Source: Caldifarciminota bacterium UBA2202
GTDB lineage: Bacteria > Hydrothermota > 32-111
Reading direction: 5' to 3'
DNA length: 26,320 nucleotides
NCBI GenBank assembly: GCA_002327905.1
Contig: DCUY01000053.1
Span: forward strand, 1-26,320
Below the pieces are notes generated by a model. The model worked only from the letters and a program-made list of their open reading frames with translations, was not told where the DNA came from and did no database searches. Positions 1-8,034 of the stretch are shown here, piece by piece. A program made the translations under genes and the position numbers. Each line of letters begins with the position of its first letter. Position 1 is the first letter of the stretch.

Positions 1-87
1 GAGATTCAAGTGAAATTCACTGATGAAATGGGAGCAGTATATTCTTCTCTGCCTATAAGAAAACCTTTTAAACTCATCAAGCCGTAA
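1..87 (+). CDS. 3' end of an unidentified protein (partial)
   Basis: An open frame enters from the left edge and runs 28 codons to a TAA at 85-87. The visible tail ends PIRKPFKLIKP and contains a V-K-F-T-D-E-x-G stretch. That stretch loosely resembles the last beta-strands of the next gene's product (R-V-F-L-H-G-R-D-N-Y-G), so the two may be related small surface proteins. The reading frame and the promoter-like sequence immediately after the stop support a real gene end. The fragment is too short to name a family. Confidence 0.5.
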   Translation, partial: EIQVKFTDEMGAVYSSLPIRKPFKLIKP

Positions 88-90
88 GTA

Positions 91-116
91 TTGACTTTTT
101 GGTAAGATGATATTAT
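91..116 (+). promoter_or_regulatory. Promoter-like TTGACT-N14-TATTAT (or N17)
   Basis: TTGACT at 91-96 is followed by TATTAT at 111-116 (14-base spacer). A second TATTAT at 114-119 gives the conventional 17-base spacer. It lies between the preceding stop codon (87) and the Shine-Dalgarno of the lipoprotein gene (132-138). The same TTGACTTTT start and a 14-base distance recur at two other promoters in the window (16496-16521 and 17122-17147). Confidence 0.55.
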
Positions 117-145
117 TATTAATAAAATTGTAAGGAGGTCTTTTA

Positions 146-628
146 ATGAAAATTAAAGTTGCTTTTTTAATTGTTTTTGCCTTATTTTTGGCATCATGCT
201 CGACAATAACACCGTCACCGGATTTTACTGTCACCTATCTCAGCAATAATGCGTGGACTGTTGGGGTAGGCGTCACATATGTTCCAATTGATTCAATACG
301 CGTGCAAAACAATACAACTGTCGAAACAATGATATACAGATCAACCTACCAGTATTTGAAAAACGGAACTATAATTTATGAATCTCCGACAGACACTTTC
401 TTGTCAATGAATATAGTTCTTCCTGCGACTCAAACAGTTGATGGAGTTGTATATGACGGAAAAGTCACAATAGCAAAAATAGGATTCCCATTTCCAACAG
501 ATGTGTGGGATAAGATGGTTGAAAATGATTGGGACGGAGTCACTTTGAGAGTGTTCCTGCACGGAAGAGACAATTACGGATACAATAAGACCTTTACTAC
601 TTCTTTTGATTTCGGCTGCATAAGATAA
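146..628 (+). CDS. Small lipoprotein of unknown function
   Basis: A 160-residue protein with a lipoprotein signal peptide: basic MKIK start, hydrophobic core, and lipobox L-A-S-C with the lipidated Cys at 18. The mature part is rich in beta-strand-forming, Thr/Val/Tyr-rich sequence with no repeat or catalytic motif I recognise. It probably folds as one Ig-like or beta-sandwich domain at the periplasmic or outer face of the membrane. The start has a good Shine-Dalgarno (AAGGAGG, seven bases before ATG). It has its own promoter and converges on the long minus-strand block, with a GC-rich hairpin between them. Exact function unknown. Confidence 0.8.
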   Translation: MKIKVAFLIVFALFLASCSTITPSPDFTVTYLSNNAWTVGVGVTYVPIDSIRVQNNTTVETMIYRSTYQYLKNGTIIYESPTDTFLSMNIVLPATQTVDGVVYDGKVTIAKIGFPFPTDVWDKMVENDWDGVTLRVFLHGRDNYGYNKTFTTSFDFGCIR

Positions 629-648
629 ATAGTTGATTTTTATATGAA

Positions 649-671
649 GCGCGGGGAGCTATTCCCCGCGC
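649..671. terminator. GC-rich hairpin between convergent genes
   Basis: A perfect 9-bp inverted repeat, GCGCGGGGA / TCCCCGCGC, with a 5-base loop. It sits between the end of the plus-strand lipoprotein gene and overlaps the stop codon of the convergent minus-strand gene. Neither side has an immediate U-run, so it is an imperfect intrinsic terminator; a bidirectional transcription end is inferred from position and stem strength. Confidence 0.5.
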
Positions 672-2434
672 ACCTTCTGATTTATCCTTTTTAAATTCTG
701 ATTCAATTTATCATAAGACGGGTCAACATTAAGCCCCTCTTCGAAATACCCCTTTGCAGTCAAGTAACTCTCCAAAGTATTATCAATAAAAAACGGAAAC
801 AAACCGTAGCACATTGGAGCGAATAAAATGCCTATTGAACCCTCATACATCATGCCCTCTTCAAAATGAGAGGCACCGAGATTATTATAAGCAAGAGAGG
901 ATTCAGGAGAGATTCTGACAATCTCTTTCATTATTGCCTGAGCCTTTCCCGCCATTCCGAGATTCATGTAAGTCAAACCGAGATTATAGAGAGCTCTGAC
1001 ATTTTCAGGTTCGGCATCCTTTGCCTTTTCAAGGTATATCATTGACTTTTTGTAATCTCTCTTCTGCGCGTATAATGTTCCCAGATTTATATAAGCATTC
1101 GCATATACAGAATCGATTTCAACAGCTTTTAATAGATATTCCTCCGCACTTGCAACATCGCCTGCTCTTAAATAATATAATCCGAGATTGTTTGTCCCCA
1201 CAACAGATTCAGGATTCTTTGATACCACATATTTCCATAGAGATGTTTCACTCTTGAATGCAGGCATATAAGAAATAGAAATAATAAAATAATAAATAAT
1301 CGGAACAAAAGCAACAATCGGATTTTTCTTAAGAAAATCATAAAAAACAAACATTATCAATATCAGAGCAAATGAAGGAAAGAAGAGGTATCTGTCGGCA
1401 AAAAGATTCAGCACAGGAATAAAATTAGAGAGAGGAATATATGAAACAGCAAAAAAGAGCATTCCGAATAAAAGCAATCTGTTCTTTCTTGCCATATACA
1501 TTGCAATGAAATATCCTATGAACAAAATTAAATCCGCAAACCAGAAGATGTTTATGGATTTACTCACAGGAATATAATAGTCAATATTCAGATTGAAAGG
1601 AATGATGAGATTCTTCATGTATTTAACAAATAGAATCGGCTGTATCTTTATAATATCAAGATAATCAGCATCCCTAAGCATTCTGTTGACACTGAAATAT
1701 TCCTTCATATTCGTAGGAGAAGGAAGATAGAATCCTGTAAATTTTGAAAAGAGAGTCACAGAGAGCAATCCCAATAAAAATATTCCTCCGTAAATATAAT
1801 AAAGTTTTTTGTCTATTTCCCTCTTAAATACTTTGTCATAAATGATAAATATTACAGGAAGCACTATAGCCACCTCTTTTGAAAGCAGAGCCAAAAAGAA
1901 GAATATCAGAGATATGTATCTTTTATTGTCAATATGATAAATGAATGAGAGCATTGAGAATATGTAAAGAAAGAGCTCCTTCCTATGTGTTATTATGAGT
2001 ATGTTCTCCATGTGCACAGGATGGAATCCGAAGAGAAGAATGGAGAGCAAGGCGAATAATCTGTCTTTTGTTATCTTCAAAATTAAAAGAGCTGTGAGAA
2101 CAATTGTCAGAAAGTATAGGAGTATGTTTTCAATTCTGTAAAGAGCAACATTCTCTTTGAACAGAATTCTGTCGAATATTATTGAAAGTTTTCTTATTGG
2201 CCTCTCCGATAGTCTTATATTGAAAACATCCTTCATGCTGTCAACACTCGGATCTTCGAATATTGTGGGATAATCGTCAAACTGAAAAGGATAATTAAGA
2301 GTCGTGAAGAGAGGCAATACTGCAATAAATGCCAAAATAATAATAAGAAGAAGATTTGTTTTATCGGAGAATTGATTCAAGGAAAAGTTCAGTCTCTTTT
2401 CCTGCCTGCGACCAGGTTCTTTTCTTTTCTTCAT
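659..2434 (-). CDS. Polytopic GT-C-like membrane protein with C-terminal TPR repeats
   Basis: A 591-residue membrane protein. The first ~400 residues contain about ten hydrophobic helices. An Asp-Asp pair (D53-D54 in QFDDYPTIFED) lies after the first helix, where GT-C glycosyltransferases carry their metal/substrate acidic motif. An FHPVHMEN motif follows near 138-144. This arrangement resembles TMTC/protein O-mannosyltransferase-like TPR proteins, which use lipid-phosphate sugars on the outer side of the membrane. From about 405 to the end there are several tetratricopeptide repeats (N-x-G-x-x-Y and A-x-x-x-x-x-A-x-x-x-x-P patterns). One repeat is interrupted by a hydrophobic insert at ~528-556. 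It is the last gene of the glycosyltransferase group and overlaps the preceding gene by 74 bases; AAGG lies upstream of this ATG. Substrate unknown; protein O-glycosylation is inferred. Confidence 0.75.
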   Translation of the reverse strand: MKKRKEPGRRQEKRLNFSLNQFSDKTNLLLIIILAFIAVLPLFTTLNYPFQFDDYPTIFEDPSVDSMKDVFNIRLSERPIRKLSIIFDRILFKENVALYRIENILLYFLTIVLTALLILKITKDRLFALLSILLFGFHPVHMENILIITHRKELFLYIFSMLSFIYHIDNKRYISLIFFFLALLSKEVAIVLPVIFIIYDKVFKREIDKKLYYIYGGIFLLGLLSVTLFSKFTGFYLPSPTNMKEYFSVNRMLRDADYLDIIKIQPILFVKYMKNLIIPFNLNIDYYIPVSKSINIFWFADLILFIGYFIAMYMARKNRLLLFGMLFFAVSYIPLSNFIPVLNLFADRYLFFPSFALILIMFVFYDFLKKNPIVAFVPIIYYFIISISYMPAFKSETSLWKYVVSKNPESVVGTNNLGLYYLRAGDVASAEEYLLKAVEIDSVYANAYINLGTLYAQKRDYKKSMIYLEKAKDAEPENVRALYNLGLTYMNLGMAGKAQAIMKEIVRISPESSLAYNNLGASHFEEGMMYEGSIGILFAPMCYGLFPFFIDNTLESYLTAKGYFEEGLNVDPSYDKLNQNLKRINQKVRGE

Positions 2435-3395
2435 AATGTGCGCCTTTTTTCAGTTTTTCAATTATTGAATCCGAATTTTCTTCAACCGTTTTCTGAAGAT
2501 TATAGTAAATCGGCATATCCTTGTAAATACTCTTGTTAAGTTTGTTATCAGCCGCCACAACCATTTTATCAAGACTTATCGCCTCAGCTATCGGAAGGCC
2601 GAATCCCTCATCTGACGAGAGATATAGAACTGCAAATGCGTCATTGAACAGTTCTTCCGCCTTATCTCTGCTTACAAATCCCAAGAATTCAACATTTTCG
2701 TTTTTTTCCTTGATTCTCTTTTCAATAACCTTCAAGTCCGTTCTCCCTATTACTGCTATGGTTTTATCCGGAAAATTCTTTCTAATCATCAATCCGAGCT
2801 CAACTGCTGTTTCTATATTTTTTCTCTTCTTCAATGTTGACGGAATCAGTATATATTTCTGTTTTTGATTTTCTCTTCTACTGTACGAGTCAAATCCGTT
2901 CTGTATAATGGCGTATCTCTTTTTGGAAAGATTTCTGAATCTTTTTTTATATTTTAGAGCGGCCTCTTTTGTATAAAATATAAGATTGTCGCTCTTCATT
3001 TTTATTAAATTGTATTGCAGTTTCCAGTATATTCTTGCACACAAAGACTCACCTCCCGATTTTTTATCTGGAATAAAATCATGCACTGTTGTAACAATCT
3101 TTGCAGTTCTTAATATCGGCGCGTACTGCTTTGGCAGATATATGGCATCCGCTTTAATATAAAATGCATAAAGAGGTATGAGTATCTGCTCGTATAACAA
3201 TCTCGTAAATTTGTTATAAAAAGGCATTTTTTTGAATGATACATTCTTTTTCGCATTAAAAAGGGAGGAATCCTCATCTCTTTTAATAAGCACAATAATC
3301 TCATTCCGTTCGGAAAAATTATTCAGCAGATTTATAATATGAACTGCAACTCCTCCGCCTTTTGATACTGTAAAAGAATCAATTACTATCCGCAT
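2361..3395 (-). CDS. GT4-family glycosyltransferase
   Basis: A 344-residue GT-B-fold glycosyltransferase (group 1/GT4), presumably cytoplasmic at the membrane surface. The N-terminus has the glycine-rich acceptor-side loop (SKGGGVAVH, 11-19), and TTVHDFIPD lies near 102-110. The C-terminal half carries the nucleotide-sugar-binding E-x7-E motif, EGFGLPIAE with E263 and E271. Length is normal for the family. Its start overlaps the preceding GT2 gene by 17 bases and has GAGAAGAGAG before ATG, so it is probably translationally coupled. Donor and acceptor cannot be told from sequence; mannose or a related hexose is common in the family. With two GT2 enzymes and the GT-C protein it probably builds a short surface glycan. 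Confidence 0.88.
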   Translation of the reverse strand: MRIVIDSFTVSKGGGVAVHIINLLNNFSERNEIIVLIKRDEDSSLFNAKKNVSFKKMPFYNKFTRLLYEQILIPLYAFYIKADAIYLPKQYAPILRTAKIVTTVHDFIPDKKSGGESLCARIYWKLQYNLIKMKSDNLIFYTKEAALKYKKRFRNLSKKRYAIIQNGFDSYSRRENQKQKYILIPSTLKKRKNIETAVELGLMIRKNFPDKTIAVIGRTDLKVIEKRIKEKNENVEFLGFVSRDKAEELFNDAFAVLYLSSDEGFGLPIAEAISLDKMVVAADNKLNKSIYKDMPIYYNLQKTVEENSDSIIEKLKKGAHYEEKKRTWSQAGKETELFLESILR

Positions 3396-4185
3396 CTCTC
3401 TTCTCCATGAATCTCCTGCATTCTTTAAGAAATCCCCATCTTGCTCTTATCGGCTCTAAACTCTTTGAAATTATACATTGATATGTCATTATAATCATTT
3501 CAAAAGTCATGAAGTAAAAGAAAAACAGAGGAAGCATATTTTTTTTGCAGTTCTTAACTATAAACAGAAGCCTGTTCTTTTGCAGATAATATTTTTTTCT
3601 TTTGAAATCGGAGAATGATTGTTTGTGAGATGATTTCAGTCTTTCTGAATAATGCACGGCCGCCATCTTCTCAATTCTCAGAGATAGGTCAACATCCTCA
3701 TAATACATAAAATAATCCTCATCAAAAGCTCCGCAGTCAAATAGAAGCCTTTTTTTAATTATAAATATTGAGCCCGGAATATGGCTGTTTTTATGTTTTG
3801 GAGGCTCCTTTTTTAATTTGTTATACCAAAGAAAATCGAGAGAGGAATGCGTGGATTCAATCTCTCCAGTATTAAAGTTATAGACTGTCGGCACAATTGC
3901 ATCGGCATTTATTGTGTCAAGAATTTCAAAAAATGAATTATCTAAAATAACATCATCATTCATTATTATTAGAGACCCGCCTTCTGAATGCTTCGCGCCT
4001 CTGTTCACCGCCGCGCCGTAGCCGCATTTATCACATTTAATTATTTTTAACACCTTTGATGTTAAATTTAATGCTTTGTGTCCCGTGATAACTGCTATAA
4101 TTTCAGTGTCATCTCTTCTCTCTGCCTGTCTGACAGTCTCTTCAATTGTATGGCTATAAAAAGGGATTATTACAGAATATTTCAT
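3379..4185 (-). CDS. GT2-family glycosyltransferase (short, rhamnosyltransferase-like)
   Basis: A 268-residue family 2 glycosyltransferase. The N-terminal strand YSVIIPFY is present, followed by a shortened nucleotide-binding half. The metal-binding DXD-type motif is N-D-D at 76-78 (IIMNDDVI). A later DEDYFMYYEDVDLSLR segment carries the Glu-Asp pair expected at the active site, as in rhamnosyltransferase-like members. A hydrophobic stretch near the C-terminus (LPLFFFYFMTFEMIIM) may anchor it to the membrane. The start ATG overlaps the stop of the upstream GT2 gene (ATGA) and has GGGAGG five bases before it. Acceptor sugar unknown. Confidence 0.85.
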   Translation of the reverse strand: MKYSVIIPFYSHTIEETVRQAERRDDTEIIAVITGHKALNLTSKVLKIIKCDKCGYGAAVNRGAKHSEGGSLIIMNDDVILDNSFFEILDTINADAIVPTVYNFNTGEIESTHSSLDFLWYNKLKKEPPKHKNSHIPGSIFIIKKRLLFDCGAFDEDYFMYYEDVDLSLRIEKMAAVHYSERLKSSHKQSFSDFKRKKYYLQKNRLLFIVKNCKKNMLPLFFFYFMTFEMIIMTYQCIISKSLEPIRARWGFLKECRRFMEKRDADSN

Positions 4186-5048
4186 CTATTCCTCCCTTTT
4201 CTAAACGCCTCAAAGAATCCTGTCAAATATTCAATTGGATATCCTGTCTTTAGAAGATGGTAAATAAATGAAGTCATTGTCCCGTAAGAAAATTCAGCTG
4301 ATTTTATAGGATTGATTCTGTATTTTGTCTTTAAAAACATCCACACTCTGTTTCTGCTCTCCCAGAATACCTTCTTAGGAGAGTATATGTTTTTGTACAC
4401 ACTCTTTGTCGAACCTGAGATAAAGTGATAAGCAATGCATTCAGGAGTGAAGAGAATCTCATAACCCATTTCTTTTGCCCTCAATGAAAAATCAGCATCC
4501 TCAAAATACATGAAGAATCTTTCATCAAGCATACCAAGAGAGATAAATTCGCTTTTTTTAAAATATGTAGCTGACATTGAGAATGCATCCACTTTTGCGG
4601 GAGATAATTTTCCTGTATATTTTTCACCCGATAGTCTTTTCATCGGCTTAAATCCCTTCCCCATATAATCGCCTGCTGAATCTATAAAAGTTCCTTCATA
4701 ATTCAAAACAAGAGGTGCATAAAATATTTTATTTCTGCAATTCAAATTTTTGCACGCAAGTTCAATGAAGTCCTCTTTAAGATATGTGTCATTGTTCAGA
4801 AGCAGAATATTTTCAAATGACGCTGATTTTACAGCCTTATTCACTGCAGAGGCAAATCCTATGTTTTCTTTGAATTTCAAGAGAACCGCATATTTCAGAC
4901 GGGAAAACAGATATTCTGCGCTTTCGTCAGAACTGCTGTTATCAGTAATAATAACCTCTCCATAAACTGCTGTCTGCGATAAAATCGACTCTATGAGCTT
5001 GTCGGCGAATTTCATTCCATTATAATTGATTATTATTACACTTATCAT
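4182..5048 (-). CDS. GT2-family glycosyltransferase
   Basis: A 288-residue family 2 glycosyltransferase with an intact GT-A domain. It has the ISVIIINYNG N-terminal strand, D-N-S-S-S-D at 36-41 for the nucleotide, the acidic N-N-D at 85-87, and an FMYFEDADFSLR catalytic-site segment. It resembles rhamnosyl/galactofuranosyl transferases of O-antigen and capsule clusters, but the sugar cannot be assigned. Its ATG overlaps the stop of the C11 protease gene in an ATGA junction and only a weak Shine-Dalgarno is visible, implying translational coupling to the protease. Coupling a secreted protease to a glycosyltransferase is unusual and suggests they act in the same surface pathway. Confidence 0.88.
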   Translation of the reverse strand: MISVIIINYNGMKFADKLIESILSQTAVYGEVIITDNSSSDESAEYLFSRLKYAVLLKFKENIGFASAVNKAVKSASFENILLLNNDTYLKEDFIELACKNLNCRNKIFYAPLVLNYEGTFIDSAGDYMGKGFKPMKRLSGEKYTGKLSPAKVDAFSMSATYFKKSEFISLGMLDERFFMYFEDADFSLRAKEMGYEILFTPECIAYHFISGSTKSVYKNIYSPKKVFWESRNRVWMFLKTKYRINPIKSAEFSYGTMTSFIYHLLKTGYPIEYLTGFFEAFRKGRNR

Positions 5049-6919
5049 TTTACCACAGTTAATTTACCATTAAATGATTTTGAGCCGATTTTCAAAGAGT
5101 AAAAATACATTCCCTGAATCAGATTCTTACCTCTTATATCAATCTTTATCACATCATCACCTTTTATTCCAGTATAGGAATCCACTAAACCGCCGCTCAC
5201 TGTATATAGATTGAATTGGTATTCTCCTTCGTATTCGCTTGCTATATTTATTATATCTCTTGCGGGATTCGGATATACTATAACTTTCACACTGTCACAA
5301 ACTGACAGTGAAAATATTCCTCCTATTTCAGATTCATTCATAAATTTATCAAGGGACTTGATAAAAATGATATTATCGCCTGAAAATACTTTATGAAGAA
5401 CTCCTGTAGTGTCATACAGGACCGCTTTATTCAAAATATCGATTTCATACAGAGTAAAGTCATCAAAATACATATAATCTGATCCGCTTGATGAAAGAGG
5501 ATTGAACTCCAAAGCAAAATTTCCGTTTTCCGCTAAAATGCAGACTGTCTCCCAAACAGGAGAGTATCTGTTATTTGAATATATTACATTTCCATTGTTT
5601 TTTATGACAAGAGGATTCTCTGAAAAAGCTCCCTTATAGGAAAACTTGATTACATTGATTTTACTTTGCAAGTCAATTGACAGAATCATTGACTTGGCAA
5701 AAATCGAATACGGCTTGGAAAAGGGAAAATATGAAGAGAGAGAGAGGTCTCCTGAGACATAATTCGGAAGCGTGTCAAAACTCTCGTGACTCATAGTATA
5801 ATATGATGTGTGATACACATCATACTTTAAAATCTGCGAAAAATCATAAGACCTGTTAAAATCAATACGGTAATTTTCATTCCCTATACTTCTTATGGAG
5901 CAGGATGTGACAGGCAATGGGTTGAAAGTATCGGGGATTCCATACCAGTCAAATTCGCTTTTTATTATATTGAATTCTTTATCCAGATTCAAATTGACAT
6001 AGTCCGTATATAATTCTTTCATAATTGCAAAATAGTAAGGAAAGAAGATCTTAATGCCTTTGAATTTGTCATTATATGTTTTATTGTAAATAACACTCTT
6101 ATCCATCTGTACAGAGACATCAACTGAATCAATATCCGAAAAACTATCTCTCTTGTTGAAGCTTAACAACTCAATATCATCTTTTATTAAGCGGGGACAT
6201 ACAATCGACATTGATACATCCTCATTCAAACTGTCATAATTTGCAAAATAAATATCACAGATGCTTTTGCAGATAGTTTCAATACTGTTTTCTGCATCGA
6301 TTGCCTTCACAACCTTCTCATAAGGCAATCCAAGATATGGCACCAAATCTTCGGATGCAACTATATAATCCACAGTGCCTGATAATTCATACGCCACTTC
6401 AAGAGTCTGCATCTGACAGGCATCAAAGACGAGTATATCTATATTGCCGTCTGTAGTTCTCTTCACTTTTTCAAAAAGTTTTTTCATTTCACCGTCAGTC
6501 ACTGAAATAAAATCATTGGGATTATTGTCAAATAATATCGATTTTCCCTGCTTAAAATTATACCATCCGTTTCCATGGTCCCACATTACAGCTATTTTCA
6601 CAGCATCAGGATGTTTTGAAAATACTTCGGAGTAAAAATCAGCCACAACTTCATAGTCCCCTGAATTTACATTGGAAGATATTTTCACAGTATCTATAAT
6701 GGAATCGTGAATTAAAAATCTGTATGACTCCGCAGGTGTATCCGCAAATATATGTATGGAAGTGTTTTCAGTTGAATCGGATGCATTCACAATCTGCTCT
6801 AAATTATTACAGTAAGCTGTCACCATGTTGTTATCAGCGGCCATATAAATGGCGATTACATTCTCCGCGTATATAAACACAGAGAAAATTGATATCAATA
6901 AAAATGATAATATTTTCAT
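5045..6919 (-). CDS. Secreted clostripain-like (C11) cysteine protease with T9SS sorting domain
   Basis: A 624-residue predicted secreted protease. Residues 1-18 form a signal peptide ending in I-Y-A. The caspase-like fold of family C11 follows, with catalytic His in W-D-H-G-N-G-W (H115) and catalytic Cys in F-D-A-C-Q-M (C168). Clostripain-type enzymes cleave after Arg or Lys. The middle is beta-rich and unassigned. The last ~80 residues form a T9SS type A C-terminal sorting domain (VIVYPNPARD, then GMYFYSLKIGSKSFNGKLTVVK-like end), which directs export across the outer membrane and anchoring. The ATG follows directly after a terminator U-run and no Shine-Dalgarno is visible; the signal peptide nevertheless supports this start. 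It heads the glycosyltransferase group. Confidence 0.88.
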   Translation of the reverse strand: MKILSFLLISIFSVFIYAENVIAIYMAADNNMVTAYCNNLEQIVNASDSTENTSIHIFADTPAESYRFLIHDSIIDTVKISSNVNSGDYEVVADFYSEVFSKHPDAVKIAVMWDHGNGWYNFKQGKSILFDNNPNDFISVTDGEMKKLFEKVKRTTDGNIDILVFDACQMQTLEVAYELSGTVDYIVASEDLVPYLGLPYEKVVKAIDAENSIETICKSICDIYFANYDSLNEDVSMSIVCPRLIKDDIELLSFNKRDSFSDIDSVDVSVQMDKSVIYNKTYNDKFKGIKIFFPYYFAIMKELYTDYVNLNLDKEFNIIKSEFDWYGIPDTFNPLPVTSCSIRSIGNENYRIDFNRSYDFSQILKYDVYHTSYYTMSHESFDTLPNYVSGDLSLSSYFPFSKPYSIFAKSMILSIDLQSKINVIKFSYKGAFSENPLVIKNNGNVIYSNNRYSPVWETVCILAENGNFALEFNPLSSSGSDYMYFDDFTLYEIDILNKAVLYDTTGVLHKVFSGDNIIFIKSLDKFMNESEIGGIFSLSVCDSVKVIVYPNPARDIINIASEYEGEYQFNLYTVSGGLVDSYTGIKGDDVIKIDIRGKNLIQGMYFYSLKIGSKSFNGKLTVVK

Positions 6920-6923
6920 AAAT

Positions 6924-6953
6924 AAAAAAAAGAGGGGTTAAAGAACCCCTCTT
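6924..6953 (-). terminator. Intrinsic terminator after the PorV-like gene
   Basis: Reading on the minus strand, a perfect 10-bp stem AAGAGGGGTT / AACCCCTCTT with a 4-base loop is followed by an uninterrupted run of T. It lies 21 bases after the stop codon of the PorV-like gene and ends only 4 bases before the ATG of the C11 protease gene. Confidence 0.88.
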
Positions 6954-6973
6954 TTATTTTGAGAATAATTCTC

Positions 6974-8026
6974 TTAAAATGCAATTGTGAGAGTTACTCT
7001 GTGTCCGTTCATATAAGAATCGGAAAGAAGACCCATCTCTGTGTATGAATAATCTATTCCGACATCGACTCCTGAAAATCCGTACTTAAATCCAACACCT
7101 GCTGTCAAATTTTCGGATTTTTCATTAGTTGTCAAATCATCAAAATCTTCAAGCATTGTCACAAATTTGTCATAATTGAATATGTAACCTAAACGAAGTG
7201 AAACAATTTTGGCAAAATTGTATTCAAAGCCTGCGCGCACATTTTCAGTTCCGTCATTAGGATTCTGAAATTCAAGAGCGCCCGTAAGGAAATTTGAAGG
7301 ACCTTCCAAGAAATCATAGGCAACTCCGAAATTGAAATTCATAGGTATCGGATACGGATCTGTCTTATAATATATGTTCATATCTGTCTGTCCGTCAGTC
7401 CATCTCTGATAAGTGTCTGTAAGAACTGTTCCGCCAGTAAATTGACCTTCTGAACCGAAATTCCTTATCGCCATACCTATCCGGAGAGACTTAAAGCCTG
7501 TTTTATAAATAGCTCCGCCATCGAAAGCCATTACCGTTGATGTTGCATCAACTATACTCTCAGAAATATACTTCACAGTCAATCCGGCAGAAAGTTTGTC
7601 GGTAAACGGTTTAGAGTATGAAACTCCAACCATATAGCTCATAGCTGAGAAGTAATCTCCTGTCCCTTCGGGTTGTTCAATAGTTGTTATCTCCATGGAA
7701 GGCATTGCCATGAGTCCTGCCTGAAGCCCAAAGGCTCCTACTAATCCCATAGGAGCGACAAATGCTATGTAGGAATAACTTATCTCAGCTGGCCATTTCA
7801 CATAATTAAACAAAATTCCCATTTTGTTCATATTTGTCATTGCCGCAGGGTTATAGTAAAGAACAGATGGATCATCGCCGTTTGCCACAAATGCGCCGCC
7901 CATTCCCGCCGCTTTGGAACCGACCAAAATCTTGAGGAATTGAGCGCCTGTTGTTCCTTCATTCGCCGAATAGGCAAAGTTTGCGAGAAGGAGCAAAGAT
8001 ATAAGAATTATAATTAATCTTTTCAT
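6974..8026 (-). CDS. PorV/PorQ-family outer-membrane beta-barrel
   Basis: A 350-residue outer-membrane protein. After a signal peptide (MKRLIIILISLLLLANFAYS) comes the hallmark N-terminal segment of the PorV/PorQ family. In it A-Q-F-L-K-I, G-S-K-A-A-G-M-G-G-A-F and D-D-P-S-V-L-Y-Y-N-P-A-A-M occur in order, at about 27-63. The remainder is alternating amphipathic beta-strand sequence ending in aromatic ...VTLTIAF. In T9SS, PorV shuttles C-terminal-domain cargo from the translocon to the attachment complex; many FCB genomes also carry paralogues with less defined roles. It has AGGAGG four bases before ATG, lies 8 bases after a large T9SS-domain protein, and is closed by a strong terminator. A dedicated partner role for its neighbours is inferred. 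Confidence 0.88.
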   Translation of the reverse strand: MKRLIIILISLLLLANFAYSANEGTTGAQFLKILVGSKAAGMGGAFVANGDDPSVLYYNPAAMTNMNKMGILFNYVKWPAEISYSYIAFVAPMGLVGAFGLQAGLMAMPSMEITTIEQPEGTGDYFSAMSYMVGVSYSKPFTDKLSAGLTVKYISESIVDATSTVMAFDGGAIYKTGFKSLRIGMAIRNFGSEGQFTGGTVLTDTYQRWTDGQTDMNIYYKTDPYPIPMNFNFGVAYDFLEGPSNFLTGALEFQNPNDGTENVRAGFEYNFAKIVSLRLGYIFNYDKFVTMLEDFDDLTTNEKSENLTAGVGFKYGFSGVDVGIDYSYTEMGLLSDSYMNGHRVTLTIAF

Positions 8027-8034
8027 TTTTCCTC

